Shown here piece by piece: positions 40,772-53,230 of a stretch of DNA of 64,000 nt. The notes beneath the pieces were generated by a model. The model was not told where the DNA came from. It was given only the letters and a program-made list of their open reading frames with translations, and searched no databases. Numbering within the stretch: position 1 is the stretch's first letter; every line of letters begins with the position of its first letter. Made by a program: the position numbers and the translations under genes. The stretch spans positions 1,922,001 to 1,986,000 of the forward strand of contig CM034138.1 in the NCBI GenBank assembly GCA_019914995.1. Direction: 5' to 3'. The DNA is from Acanthochlamys bracteata. Its lineage: Eukaryota; Streptophyta; Magnoliopsida; Pandanales; Velloziaceae.

Positions 40772-41158
40772 CTATATATGTTGCATACATGAAATAAAAA
40801 ATACGACAAAGACGATAAAAAGCCTCAAAAATATAGTATACACAATATTAAATAAATAAATTAATATTTTATAGTGGGAAGCAGCTGCTGTTAATAGAGA
40901 ACCCACGGTGCCGGAGGCGGAGCCTGAGCCGGCACCGGAGAAGTTACCGTTGTGAACTTTCCAAATGTTCTTCCCACGAGTAAAAGGCCTCTGCAAGTTC
41001 TCCGGCGCCGATCTTTCTAAATAGTTGTTATCCCACGGTGGGCATGTTCTTTTATCACTCCGTCCAACTATTATCATCTCCGTCTGATCAATCACAGCGT
41101 GCTGCTGGTGGATGTCCGCAACAGCAGCATCTATATTTCCTCTTTGTCCGGCGATCAT
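40772..41158 (-). CDS. Hypothetical protein, 128 aa
   Basis: An ATG-started frame. The first 85 or so codons look coding: IHQQHAVIDQTEMIIVGRSD, then KRTCPPWDNNYLERSAPEN, a basic stretch RPFTRGKNIWKVHNGN, then a Gly/Ser/Ala-rich GAGSGSASG. GC content is well above the flanks. The last 40 codons are AT-rich and hydrophobic and probably do not belong: the true end may be a splice site or lost. No family was recognised and there is no signal peptide. It may be a gene fragment between repeats. Confidence 0.35.
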   Translation of the reverse strand: MIAGQRGNIDAAVADIHQQHAVIDQTEMIIVGRSDKRTCPPWDNNYLERSAPENLQRPFTRGKNIWKVHNGNFSGAGSGSASGTVGSLLTAAASHYKILIYLFNIVYTIFLRLFIVFVVFFISCMQHI

Positions 41159-41189
41159 AACGAGTGCATGCAGCAGCAGTTGATATGAG

Positions 41190-41207
41190 TTTTTTTTTTT
41201 TTTTTTT
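41190..41207. repeat. Poly-T run of 18
   Basis: Uninterrupted homopolymer upstream of the hypothetical frame at 40772-41158. It could be a retroposon tail (poly-A on the minus strand), but no retroposed body was recognised. Confidence 0.7.
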
Positions 41208-41639
41208 GCATGCTGCTATTCATTCCTCTGCATATACGAACCAAAAAGATCAAATTGAAGTTTCGAAATTGGATGTGGTTTAATTAGTAAAAACTGAATT
41301 TGATAAATTAAATCCAATAAAAATTAAATTAAATAAGTTTCACAAGATTTGGTATAAAATCGAAAATTTATATAAATTTAACTAAAATATGATTCTGTGT
41401 AATGTAATAAGCGTAGTTTGGTCTGATCACGGTAGTCTGAATTGAACAGAGACAAACAAGGAGGGAAAAGCCACGTGGTTTTTTTTTGCGTACCACGTGT
41501 AACGTGAGAAATTTCTCAGTAGGCTTTGGTGGCCCTGAAATGGGCCCATTGGGCTGTGAGATATTTGTTGGGCTTTTCTTTCTTGTAAACAAAGTGGAGA
41601 TGTTTCTTGGGAGTGCGTTCGTGCGTGAGGGAATGCACC

Positions 41640-41850
41640 GGGTGTGTTTATTTTACAAAAAAAAATTTAAAATTTAAAATTTAAAATACTTAATAAAAAT
41701 TAATTTTTATATTAATTTTAAATTATAAAATTAAATCTAAAAAAATTTATAGAAAATATTATTTTAAATTTTTATTGTTTTATATTAAATAAATTTTAAA
41801 AACTAGAATTTGTTTTGTACGCGCTAAACAAAATTAAACAGTCCTTTCTT
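41640..41850. repeat. AT-rich MITE-like element with GGTGTGTTTA end
   Basis: Begins GGGTGTGTTTATTTTACAAA and ends near TGTACGCGCTAAACAAAATT. Same type as 14330-14490 (GGGTGTGTTTACC). Confidence 0.45.
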
Positions 41851-42261
41851 CTTTTTTCTAACCATAATAATGTAATACGAATATATTATTATCACCCTTA
41901 AAACCTAAAGACTACTAACTCCTTCATATGTTAATCATTTATCCTCCCTGTCTTCGACGTCGTGCATGGAGCGTGCCAGGTTCACTACTTTTTAATGTTT
42001 ATAAAATAAGCCCAAAATATTCTCATTTCTCAAAATCAGGTCCTTTCAAAATTATATAATTTCCAGTCACGGGCCGCTTCGTTTCTCTCCGTCTCATTTC
42101 TCGAAACGATACGATTCGAAATTCAGTTTTTCTCTCGTTCCTCCTGCAAGTCCAAAGTCCAAACATTTCTTTTCTCTAACAACACCACACTTAATTAAGC
42201 TAATCAACTCTTCTCTTCTTCTTCTTCGCCAAACCAACCACCACCACAACAATCGACAACA

Positions 42262-42285
42262 ATGGCTTCAACAATAATCATGTAA
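42262..42285 (+). promoter_or_regulatory. Upstream ORF of 7 codons before the receptor-kinase gene
   Basis: ATGGCTTCAACAATAATCAT followed by GTAA encodes MASTIIM and stops 21 bases before the main ATG (42307). Its ATG context (ACAACAATGGC) is close to the plant consensus and stronger than many uORFs, so it could lower translation of the main frame. It is assumed to be on the mRNA; the transcription start is not known. Confidence 0.6.
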
Positions 42286-42306
42286 AACCTCAGGCCTTAG
42301 ACTACA

Positions 42307-44682
42307 ATGGGTTTCCCATTACCATTCCTGGTAGTGTTGTTACTGCTGTACTTCGCCGGAGAAGTAGCGATCGCTGACCTCGCCGGAGACACAGCAGCGT
42401 TACGAGCTTTCTTAGCAGCGACGCCACATCTAAGCAGACTCAAATGGGACCCATCAAATTCAACATGCGATTGGATCGGTGTTACTTGCGATCCCAACCG
42501 TAGCGCCGTCGTCGAGCTCCGGCTTCCTGGTGCCGGAATTGTGGGTCCCATACCTCCCTCTACTCTCGGCCGTTTATCCTTCCTTCGTGTTTTATCTCTT
42601 CGATCTAATGCTGTTTCTGGAAAGTTACCGGTAGATTTTTCCAATCTCACACTGCTTCATAGTCTTTACCTTCAAAATAACAATCTTTCCGGCGAGTTCC
42701 CGCCGGAACTCGTGAATCTTCTAAGACTCTCTCGACTGGATTTGTCTAGCAATAATTTCTCCGGCGAGATACCGTTTGGGATCAACAATCTCACTGGAAT
42801 CACCAAATTGTATCTAATGAACAATCGGTTCGCCGGGGGCCTGCCTAGCATTGATGTTTCTACATTGAGCGAGTTCAATGTGTCCAACAACGCTCTCAAT
42901 GGTTCAATACCGAGTTCTTTATCTCGGTTTCCAGCTTCATCTTTCGCCGGAAATGTCGATCTTTGCGGCGAACCTTTGCCTCCTTGCTCTCCGTTCTTCC
43001 CTTCCCCTGCTCCATCTCCTAGTTCAGAAACAAACCCAGTTCAAGAATCTTCCAAGAAGAAGCTCTCTAGTGGAGCAATCGTCGGAATCGCTGTTGCCGG
43101 CGGCGTACTTTTACTTCTTGCTCTTGCATTACTACTCTGCTGCTTATTTTCCAGACGAAGAAAACGGCAGCAAGGAAAAGAAATGCCACGAAAAGGCACA
43201 TCTATAGCTGGAGCAGCAGGTGGAAGATCAGGAGAAACAATCGGGACGGCTTCGTCTTCGACATCGAAAGAAATGGGTACAAGCGGAGGAGGTGTTCGAG
43301 GTGAGGAGAAGAACAGGTTAGTGTTCGTCGGAAGAGGAGCAGGTTACAGTTTTGATTTAGAAGATTTACTACGTGCATCAGCAGAGGTATTAGGTAAAGG
43401 CATGGTCGGTACTTCCTACAAAGCTGTGTTGGAAGACGGAACTACGGTGGTGGTGAAGCGGTTGAAAGATGTTGCTCTGAGTAAACGAGACTTCGAATCG
43501 CATGTAGAGAAGCTGGGATCGCCGGAAGTCGAACATCCAAACGTGTTACCGTTGCGCGCTTATTATTATTCCAAAGATGAGAAGCTCTTGGTCTTCGATT
43601 ACCATCCCGCCGGCAGTCTCTCTTCTCTTCTCCACGGTAATAAAGTCTTTCTTCTCTTGGTTCTTTCTTTTTCACGGTTTATTTTATTAATTTATATTTT
43701 TTAGTTTATTGTTTTGATCTTGGAAAGTTAGAATTGGATTCATGTTTGTGTTTGTTCGGTAATTAATAGCATGCAACATGACAGGTTGACTAATATGGCC
43801 AAATTTCACAACAGCATGTTTGTTTGTTCGCTACTAATCAATAATACCATTTTCTAGATCTGGCTTTTTTTAATTGTTTTGGTCTTCCATTCATTGTAGT
43901 TGTTAAAGAGATTACTTTAATCACATTATCATTCGCATACATTACAACATTATTAGATTAAACTTTGCATATTTTTCTGGTTGTGGCTTGCAAAAATAAC
44001 AGGCGTTAAAGTATCTGGAAGAACACCTTTAGACTGGGATGGGCGCATGAGAGTAGCACTGGCAGCAGCGAGAGGTTTAGCACACCTTCACTCTACTGCA
44101 CATATGATTCACGGTAATCTCAAAGCTTCCAACGTTATTCTCGTCCCAGATAACTCTTCTTCATCAATCTCCGCCGCAGTCTCCGATTATGGTCTCACTC
44201 CACTCTTCAACCCTTCGGCTCCATTACCTTCTCGTGTATCAGGCTACCGCGCACCTGAAGTCTACGAAACTCGTAGAGCTAGTTACAAATCGGATATTTA
44301 TAGTCTAGGTGTTCTACTACTTGAGCTTCTAACCGGACGGTCGCCAAACCAAGCAACGATTGCTGGAGAAGAAGGTGTTGATCTTCCTAGATGGGTGCAG
44401 TCAGTAGTTAGAGAAGAGTGGACGTCGGAAGTATTCGACGCTGATTTAGCAAGGCAACCTGGGATTGAAGAGGAAATGGTACGGTTGCTGCAGGTTGCAA
44501 TGGCATGTGTTGGACCTGCGCCGGATTCACGCCCTGATGCAACGGAAGTGGCGCGATTGGTAGAACACATTGCTGTCGGTAGAGGTGGAGTGTCGTCAGA
44601 TGAAGGAAGACATACTTCGACGGATGATCCGTCTAAGGGCAGCTCCGGCGGTCCTTCGCCGCCTGCTGGTACCACTCCATGA
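42307..44682 (+). CDS. LRR receptor-like pseudokinase (At2g26730-type, LRR III)
   Basis: CDS join(42307..43636,44003..44682), 669 aa, one intron inside the kinase domain. Signal peptide 1-23; LRRNT ([20 protein letters not shown]...CDWIGVTC); about five LRRs (68-205); Pro/Ser-rich juxtamembrane [12 protein letters not shown]; transmembrane helix about 257-281 followed by RRRKR; kinase-like domain about 350-640 beginning [16 protein letters not shown]. The ATP-site lysine is kept (K384, VVVKRLKD), but the HRD motif is HGN (480-482) and DFG is DYG (505-507), so phosphotransfer is probably lost, as in annotated inactive receptor kinases of this clade. It probably signals as a scaffold at the plasma membrane. 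A uORF lies just upstream. Confidence 0.92.
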
Positions 44683-45311
44683 ATTAGTAAAGTCTTAGTA
44701 CCTACCTAGGTATCTAGCTACATTCTTTTTCTTCCATTTCATTTAGAATGATGGATAGAATTTTATTCCGTTCCTTATTGGTTAATTAATTAGAATTTAC
44801 CAAATTGGTAATTTCTTCTTTAAATTTGTTGTAGCTAGTTAAATTTGTTTCCTAGTTAAATTCTTGAGCAAATGTTTTATTGTAGTTAATGCAGTGGAAA
44901 CCAGACTGGAAGAACAAGAAGAATGAGAATTTCTGCACTTGTCTGTCAGCCGTTTGTCATCAATGCTAAAACTTTTTCTTTTCTTTTGTTGTCATGGCAT
45001 GCGTACTCGTTGATGGACTGCTGGCAAGTGAATGAAAAGACATTAGCAGCTAAGCCATAGACAATATAGTTCTGTAGAGAGAAAAAATTTCGGAAAATTA
45101 AACGGAGTCAGAATGAACCTAGTCTCAATGAAAATTAAACGAATGATGATCAAATGAATTTGCCCTCTCAACCATTGCTTCTCTCGATAAATAAGGACAA
45201 CCAATCGAAATTTCATCCAACACACTAGTAACAGTATATAGGATCAATACCATTCAAATCTTGCTCTTGGCTCTCTTTCCCGTTTCCACATCTTTGGTAA
45301 TTTTAGCAAAT
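44683..45311. other. Intergenic: receptor 3' UTR and Ole e 1-like promoter
   Basis: No gene. A TATATA box lies at 45235-45240 with a CCAAT at about 45201, 77 bases before the next start codon. Confidence 0.5.
45235..45240 (+). promoter_or_regulatory. Candidate TATA box of the Ole e 1-like gene
   Basis: TATATA within ACAGTATATAGGATC, 72 bases before ATG 45312, with a CCAAT upstream. Spacing fits a short leader. Sequence-only call. Confidence 0.45.
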
Positions 45312-45875
45312 ATGGCCGTTAAGTTCCTTTCAACCCTTGCCGCCGTCTTGGCGTTCGCCGTTGCGGCTTATGCAGCTGCCCCGCCGAGCTTCACCATCCA
45401 AGGTCGTGTTTATTGCGATACCTGCCGTGCTGGTTTCGAGACCAATGTCACCGAGTACATCGAAGGTAAAAGAAAATTGTATAATTTCAAATGTGCCTTT
45501 GTGTTGGATTTTAGAAATGACAAGGTGGGGGGTTTGTTATATGTAGGTGCTAAGGTTGGAGTTGGATGTCGTCAGCTTGACAGTGAAGAGATCCATCACC
45601 AGGCAGAGGCAGTGACTGACGAGACAGGAACATACACGGTCAATGTGGAGAACGATCACCAGGAAGAGATCTGCGAGGTTGCGTTGCTCGAGAGCCCCCG
45701 ACCTGACTGCAGGGAGGTGAGCAACGGCAGGGACCGTGGACGTGTTCTTCTCACGCAAGAGAGCGGCATGTCTACTGATATCCGCTATGCTAACCCTCTG
45801 GGATACCTCAAAGACGAACCACTTCACGAGTGCGGCGAAATCCTCAAGCAATACATTATTACCGACGATAACTGA
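45312..45875 (+). CDS. Secreted Ole e 1-like (LAT52-type) protein
   Basis: CDS join(45312..45465,45547..45875), 160 aa. Signal peptide about 1-21 (VKFLSTLAAVLAFAVAAYA). The Ole e 1 signature is FTIQGRVYCDTCRAGFETNVTEYIEGAKVGVGCRQ, followed by TDETGTYTVNV and later cysteines (EEICEVALL, RPDCREV, HECGEIL) that should form the family's disulphides. Members are secreted cell-wall glycoproteins, many pollen-specific; an N-glycosylation site NVT is present. The intron is only 81 nt with a GTAAAA donor and ATGTAG acceptor. Its length is a multiple of three and it has no stop, so retention would insert 27 residues in frame. Length and family fit are good; tissue is not inferable from sequence. Confidence 0.9.
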   Translation: MAVKFLSTLAAVLAFAVAAYAAAPPSFTIQGRVYCDTCRAGFETNVTEYIEGKRKLYNFKCAFVLDFRNDKVGGLLYVGAKVGVGCRQLDSEEIHHQAEAVTDETGTYTVNVENDHQEEICEVALLESPRPDCREVSNGRDRGRVLLTQESGMSTDIRYANPLGYLKDEPLHECGEILKQYIITDDN

Positions 45876-46163
45876 GTTTATTATATAACTCAGCTTGTAA
45901 TCCTTGCTACGGTACCAAAAAAAAAACTAATTTTGAGGATGAAGTTCAAAGGATATAAACTTGTCGACTCTATTTTTCCATTCCATGATGGATACAACTT
46001 TGGATGAGTACTACGTTAATTAAAAAATATTTCTTTTCTTATAAATAATTTTGAAAATTTGTTTTTTCCTTCAAATATTTACATTGCTTTACATTAATGT
46101 CTCTATATGAACACACCGTGAGCGTGTATATATATAAAAGCAAATATTTGATTTGAATGATCG

Positions 46164-49100
46164 TCACCGTTTCTGGAAATTCAATGTCTTGACACCGAAA
46201 GAGAATACTATGGCGAACAGAACGGAGAAGCAGAGAACGGCGATCGCCGCCGGTCCAACGAAGTCGTGTTTGTAACCGAAGTAATCTTTCAGGAACTCTT
46301 TCACCGTCTTGCCGGTGTCCATTTTTTCTTGATCCAAGTCTGCGAACTGCGATGCGAGCAACCCGTAGAGCGTCCATGAAACAGGGCATGCCCAGAAGTA
46401 CCATCTCCACCACACCGGCAATTTCTGCGGTAAGATCAACAATGAATCGATCAATTATAAACATTAGATGATTGTTATGAGTTTGAATCGTTCGATTGTA
46501 GATGTTTGTGATTAAATCATGTCGGACTGATTGATCTTGGGTTCGACTTTCAGGTTTGTTTCTTTTTAAGATGGAATTTTAGAAATTGAAATTAGAGTGA
46601 CGAGAGTGTTGAAAGATACTTACCGGACGAGGGATGACGAAGCCAGCAAAAAGATTCCAAATTGCATAGAAGGCGGTGGAAACTACGGCGGCGATGTCGG
46701 AGTTAGGGGTTAGTGAGACTGCCATCATTCCGTAGTATGTGAAGTAGAGGAATGTGAAGAACATGAAGTATGTGAACCAAAAGAACTTGGCAACTGTCCA
46801 GTCGAAGTTGATCATGCTGTACACAATAAGGCCATACAGGAGAGTCTGTGCTAGTGTGTAAGGGATCTCGATGGCAACCTGTTGGGTATCAAAAAGTCCG
46901 TTAGAGCTAGCAGTTATTGTGCAGTCTTTCATGTGATATGATTAGAAGGAAGAAAGCTAGGCTTCGTCTCTGTCTAAGGCAGGCAGGTGAATCCGTTACT
47001 TCAAATAGAATAGAGTCACTTCTGTTTAGGAATTTGCTTACCTGTGCAAAGGCATAAGGTAGTGCTGAGTACATTCCTGCAGCCTTCTCCCTGTAGAATA
47101 CTGTCCGTTCAACATCTACCACAGGTTGTATGGTATTAGAATTCTGGACACCGATGAACATAACTGTGGAGTACATTGCGCCCATCGCATTGAAGAGATC
47201 CTGCTGTCTCTTCCTGCAAATTTTATGGATTTAATTTTATTAGAGTCGAACAAAAAATTCTTTAAACACAAAAGAGATCTATCATCTATGTATAGAACCC
47301 ACGTTTTACTGCCAAGCCGCCAAAAGATTGTTCCGAAGATGAGGGCTGTGATTGCTGTGAAGAAAAGCCTTATGGCACTATATGATGGGTTTCTCCAGTA
47401 TGACTTGTATTGCTTCCAGAAGCAGGCTATGCACTGAGTTAAGAATGATTGGGAATATTGTGTTGCAAAGTAGAGATCCTTTGAACCAGGTACAGGTTTA
47501 CTTAGTTCACTGATCAATCCTTTGTTTCTCCTGCATTGTTCACAAAAAAAGATTGTTTTTAGAGATACCAGAATGAAATTCAATCTTCTAAATAGCTGCA
47601 AAAGTGTGAGAGCTCACTGATAGAGATCAGAGTTTCTGTATATTTCAGCAAAGTTCACCCCCAAGAGATGTTCCTGCCCTATGGAACTGACTTCTAGCAT
47701 CCAAGTTGCAGGGTTATAGCCATCTTTGATCTTGCTAACACCATCAATTCCCTTTAAAAAGAAAGTGTCAGTACACAAATAGAGGGTATTGAAGTAGAAG
47801 GAGAGATCCTAACCGTCATTTATTTTTACCTCAAAATAGTTGATGAGTTCATTGGAGTTGCTGCCTAGAGGACCGACATAAATCTCTTCTCCTCCTCTTT
47901 TCATAAGGAAGAGCTGCAGTTAAGATGAACAGAAGTTAGTTACCCTGAAAATTAACATTATTCTTCTTAAAAATGGAAGTTATCTACTAAAGATTTCTGA
48001 TCAAACTGTTTATGTTTCTCTTACCTCATCGAAAGCTTCAAAGATATCAATACTTGGTTGGTGAATTGTGCAGACAACCGTCCTTCCAGTATCCACTGTG
48101 TTCCTCACAGTTCTCATCACAATAGCTGCAGCCCTTGCATCGAGCCCAGACGTAGGTTCATCCATGAAAATTATGGAAGGGTTTGCTACGAGCTCAACTG
48201 CTATGGTCAATCGCTTGCGTTGCTCAGTTGACAAACCGTTCACTCCTGGCAATCCGACCAATGCTCCCCTTAGTGACGTAAGCTCCACTAGATCCATAAC
48301 TTCCTCTACAAACATCTGCAATGATGCAGGAGCAGAGCGAGTGTCAGTCTTACAGATTCCTAAATTACAGTTTAAAAATCAACTTCAGAGATCAATTAGC
48401 TTTGATCTTGTGAAGTGCTGTGCTAACCTTTCTTGTAGCAGAATCGACTTCAGGAGGCAGCCGGAGCCATGCTGAGTATGTTAGGGACTCATAAACTGTT
48501 ATATTAGGTGAGTGGATGTCATTCTGCTCACAGTAACCTGATATTCTAGCAAATGTTTCTTGCTTCTTTGGATACCCAGAGATGGAGATGTTTCCCTCTA
48601 TGTATCCTCCTGTTTTTCTTCCAGCTAAGACATCCATCAGGGTAGTCTTACCAGCACCACTAACACCCATAAGTGCTGTGAGAACTCCTGGTCTGAAAGC
48701 CCCACTCACACCCTTGAGCAGAAGAAGCCTATCTTCTTGCACATCTTGAGCTTTCATCTCCTGCAATAATAGTTCCGCTTTGAGTACATATTTGATGATA
48801 ATTTCAAGACTGTTGCATGTCGAAGTCGAAAACATACTGGTGGCATATCCACTGAGTACTTCACGTTATCAAATGTGAGTGAGAGTGGTGCAAATGGAAG
48901 CACCATTCCTTTCTTCCTGTTAGAATTTTCGTGTTCATTGCTGATCTCCATCATGTTACTCCTAGCTTGGCTCCTTCCACCTGCATATATTTATGAATTG
49001 TATCTGTAAATCTTCTGGTTTACATAGACGATGCAAAAATAATTCAATAAAAAATTTTATTGCTCACCTCGTGAAGAATGGTGCGAAGTTCTTGCTCTAG

Positions 49101-52100
49101 ACATGAGTTCGATTCCCTCCCCTGTTCTGTTGGTATGTTTTTCCTTCAATTCCTCTTCAGAGATAACTGCGTCACCCTTCCCAATAGCTGTTCCATTGTT
49201 GATTGGGAATAATATTAGAGTAGTAGTTGCTAAAATCATTGTAGTATTTATCAGAGAAGGCAAAATGATACTTACGGTCAAGGAAAGTGAGGGAAAGAGT
49301 GTATAAGAGGTTGAAAAGTAGAATGAAACCTAGCAACCCAGCTGCGCCAATCCAGTACCATTTTGCTTCTGCAAATATACCCCGGGACTTCAATACTGTA
49401 ACTCCTATGGTGCTTCCATTATATGGCTGCAAGGTGGTGAATCAAGTTATTGTTGAGGTATTAAATTAAATGCTCAGCTTGTTGTAGTGGTGCTGTCTAC
49501 TTACTTTACTCCAACTGTTGCCAAGAAATTCGTTCACGGTTATTGCATTCTGTGCATACATTAAGGGAGATGACCAGTAACCCCAGATCCACCATTTCTT
49601 GATATCCGCTGTTGATTGAGGATAAAACAGGTGTGCATTTAGTGCTAGATATGAATAAACTCGGATATGAATGAGGTTAAAACTTTGCAAGTATTTTACT
49701 TCTTGAAATGACGAAGCCTCCAAGCACTATGAGTACCAGCTGCGCAAAGGAACCAAATGTGTTTGCAACCACTTGACTGCGGCCTAATCCAGCAAGTAGG
49801 CGAAAGAGACCAGATGCCATTTGGCTGACGAGTGAAAATATGAGGAATTGTCTGAAAAATCTGCAGTTGGAAGGAGGGTTTACTCAATATTGGTAGAAAG
49901 TATGACCGTGCTTCTTCCCATGAAGTTTATAATTTCACTATATCTCACCTTTGAGCGCTTGAATCGAAACCGATAACATAATATGTCATGCCTGTGTATA
50001 TAGCACATTCCAAGAAAGATATTGGAATCTTTAGGACCCATGTAGGTATGGAGTATGCCCATGCTGGGAAGAACAAGAGATCTCTTTGCTTGAAGAAGAC
50101 CGGAAGCTTGACAATGCTCATGGCCAATTCTGCGAATCCATTAAACAGGTGAGCTAGGAGGCCTATGAACAGTGCGCCCATAAATATCAATCCATCGTTT
50201 GGATCATTATGATGCAATTTTGTTCTCAGGAAGACGGTCATTGCAATGCTTGATACAATGATAAGCTGGACAAAAGATAAAGAACATGTTAGGCACCAGT
50301 CAGAAACCTATTGCTTGAAGATTGCACGTTGTCTAATAGGAGAAACACTCACTTGGAAGAGTTTGAAGATGTAGACAAATGAGTTTCTCTTCATGAGCAA
50401 GAACTCTCTCTCAAAGCATGCTTTCAACAGTTCCTTTTTGCTAACACCATATCTTGAAGTTGTCAGGGCAGCAGGGTGGTTCTTGCTTTTGTCAAAGGGG
50501 ACACGGAGCTCACCTTCTAGCCTTTGGCCCACGTCAAACAAGAGAAATGCATCTGCGAACTCCTTAACAGAAACGAATCGGTATGGTTCATTCTTTGCCC
50601 AGTACTGCTGTTGATCTTTTCTGGATGTGACCTGTTTAAAAACCTAATCATTAGTTATCTGAAGCAAAATGTTTGAAGTAGATTGGATACTCATTGTTAT
50701 GAATGTTTATAGACTTTCAGATTGTTGTTCTCTGAGTAAATTAAAACATTAGGGACTTACTTCTTGTAGAAAGTCTGCAACACCTTTTCTTTCAGGACAT
50801 TTGAAGCCCATGGACTCGAAGAAGGGTAAAACTTGCTCCCGATGTCCTTGGTAAACAATTTGTCCATCAGATAAGAGAATTATGTCATCAAAGAGATTAT
50901 ATGTCTCAGGTGCGGGCTGAAGCAGAGCTATCACTGCTGTTCCACCAAGAATGTGAACGGATTGTCTAAGGGAGTTGACAATCTGATAGGTTGTTGAGCT
51001 ATCTAAGCCAGTTGATATTTCATCCATAAAGAGAGCCCTTGCCGGTCCAACAAGCATTTCACCTGTTGAGTTACAGACGATGCGTTCGGTTTTAGCACAT
51101 TTTTCACCCAAGGTATTGTAGTCTCTATGTAGGGCTGTCTTAATGTTTCCACACTGTCTTACCTGTGGTAACTCTTTTTTTCTGACCTCCAGAAACACCT
51201 CTTAGCATATTATCTCCAACAATTGTATCGGCACATATCTCCAAGCCCAGAATCTACAATTCAAGTAGAGGAAAAATCACAGTGAGGAAAATTCTGTCAA
51301 GTTGTGATTTTCTAGTCTGGTTGCATCATTTTTTGTCATTCTTTACAAATTTATGAATCTTTTGTTGTTCACGAGGCAATCACTGAATCAGTTATTCTCG
51401 GTGGTCATGCTTGAACAGCCTTACCTTGAGGACATAGTCAGTGACTACACTTTCTTGCCCTTCTAACGAAGTAGCCTGCAAGTTGGAAAGGTAAAGGATA
51501 TTATCAAATTAAGTGGACGAGGTAATAGTTTAAACTCTGTATTCCTTCAAGGTCATAAAATTGATGTAGCTAGAGATTATACAATCACAATTTCACCAGC
51601 AATGGAAATAGTGAATGAAAATAGTATTTTGGGGGATTTACCTTCATGAAAACATCAATGTCAGGATCTGGTTTGATGTTTGCTGCTCGCTCTCTTCTTG
51701 AAAGCTCTGTTAGCATATCTGCAAATCAAGTTATGAAAACAAAGTCAGCATTTATCACAACTATGTACTAAAAAGTCCATGTATACAGGTTTTGCAAAGC
51801 ATACCATAACGGGTTCCAACACCTTGGCATCTAGCTGAGAAAGCCAAGGTCTCCCTCACCGTCATTTCTCCTATGTGCACATCATGTTGGCTAATGTAAG
51901 CTGAAGTTCGTTGAGGAACAAATTCTTTCATACCATGCCCGTTGTAAGTTACTCTTCCTGAAGTCTGTTTTTTTTAATTAATGGATATATTAATTTAATT
52001 AGACATTTGAGTCTGATATATACCAACACAGATATAGAAAATCAGTGGACTCACCTTTAGCTTCTTATCGAGCTTTCCTGCTAGAGCCAGGAGTAAGGTT

Positions 52101-53230
52101 GTCTTCCCCGAGCCTGGGGGCCCCAAGAGCAAGGTCATTCTGGACAAATGATAGGTAACATATTTTAAACTTCAAAGCACAAAATCAAACTAAAAGTGAC
52201 CATTGTTTTTCTAATTTATCATGAAACGGGCAGTTTGTTTACCTGGAGGGTTTGATGATGCCACTAATGCCATTCAGGATTGTTATAGGCCTTTTTCTGC
52301 TGGGGAGGATATGTATGTGGTTTAGAAGATTCTGTCAGAAATAACTTATTGGTTAGGAACCAAATGATACTTATACCAACCGAACAAGTTGCATTTTCTG
52401 CTTGTTCTTATAAAGTTAGATTATTTTCCCCCACTTTGTTGAGAATAAGGTTGATTGTTACCTCCATTTGATTGGAAAAGAAGTTGAGAACTGTCGGAAT
52501 ACCGCCACTGCCAATGTACGCTTCTGAACTTACTTCCAGTTCCTCAAAGCGCACTTCAATTGTTGGATGTTCTATCCCAACTCTGCCATGTAGAAGTAAT
52601 CCACGAAACATTAAACATTCAGATTCTTTCTGCCCCCCTAATGCAAGGTTTAGAATATTTCGAATCCCCCTACACTCTGCTTGTAATTAATTACTATGAG
52701 ATGAATTCTTCAGTTGAAAATATCTATAACTAGGCTATAGATTTAACTCTGTGATTCTTGTCCTACTGACTGATTCATGTGAAAATTAGTGTTTTCTAAT
52801 CAAATTGTAACGGTTTAAAAAGCTTGGTGATTATTTATTTTATTTTCTGATTGAGTTCATATGCATATGAAACAGGTGAAAGATTTATGAATCCATGAAC
52901 TACAAACCTCTCCATGCGATTCTTCAGCTTGAGCAAGAACCTCTCGTTGTCCTCTTCAGCAACTTTGACGAGTCTCTCCATGAGGTTCTTCCTCTCTTGT
53001 AAGCCAAGGTTGTCTATGTTGATCTCTGTTGGCTCACCTGCAGCTCCAGTGAGTATTCCTTTCCTCATCCTACTGTAGGTAGGCAACTTCTCCAGTGAAG
53101 CCCATTTGAGAGCTTCTTCATCGTCTTCATCTCTCGACGACCGTGAGAAAACCTCATGTGAACTTCCAGCTCCCCATGTTGACCTACTCCGGCGAAGGCT
53201 CGCCACAAAATTACTGGTGCTCAGTTCCAT
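46164..53230 (-). CDS. Full-size ABCG (pleiotropic drug resistance) transporter, PDR1-like
   Basis: Twenty-four exons, complement(join(46164..46424,46624..46878,47042..47213,47303..47530,47618..47751,47830..47913,48025..48315,48428..48760,48838..48980,49068..49187,49276..49426,49505..49608,49700..49860,49949..50265,50353..50631,50761..51062,51163..51253,51425..51475,51642..51718,51805..51964,52055..52139,52243..52331,52462..52582,52908..53230)), 1443 aa, all phases consistent, no stops. Reverse NBD-TMD layout: NBD1 Walker [10 protein letters not shown] (184-192), signature VSGGQKKR; six-helix TMD1 after [16 protein letters not shown]2 Walker [10 protein letters not shown] (890-898), [24 protein letters not shown]2 ending VKTLNFQKR. 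Such plasma-membrane pumps export terpenoids and other defence compounds or hormones. A broken tandem copy lies upstream. ATG 53230 gives MELSTSNF, shared with that copy's MNLSTSNF. Confidence 0.95.

Noticed and set aside
46164..53230. Reading the PDR locus as many separate small genes
   Set aside because: Every open stretch joins through consensus splice sites in the right phase into one 1443-residue transporter.
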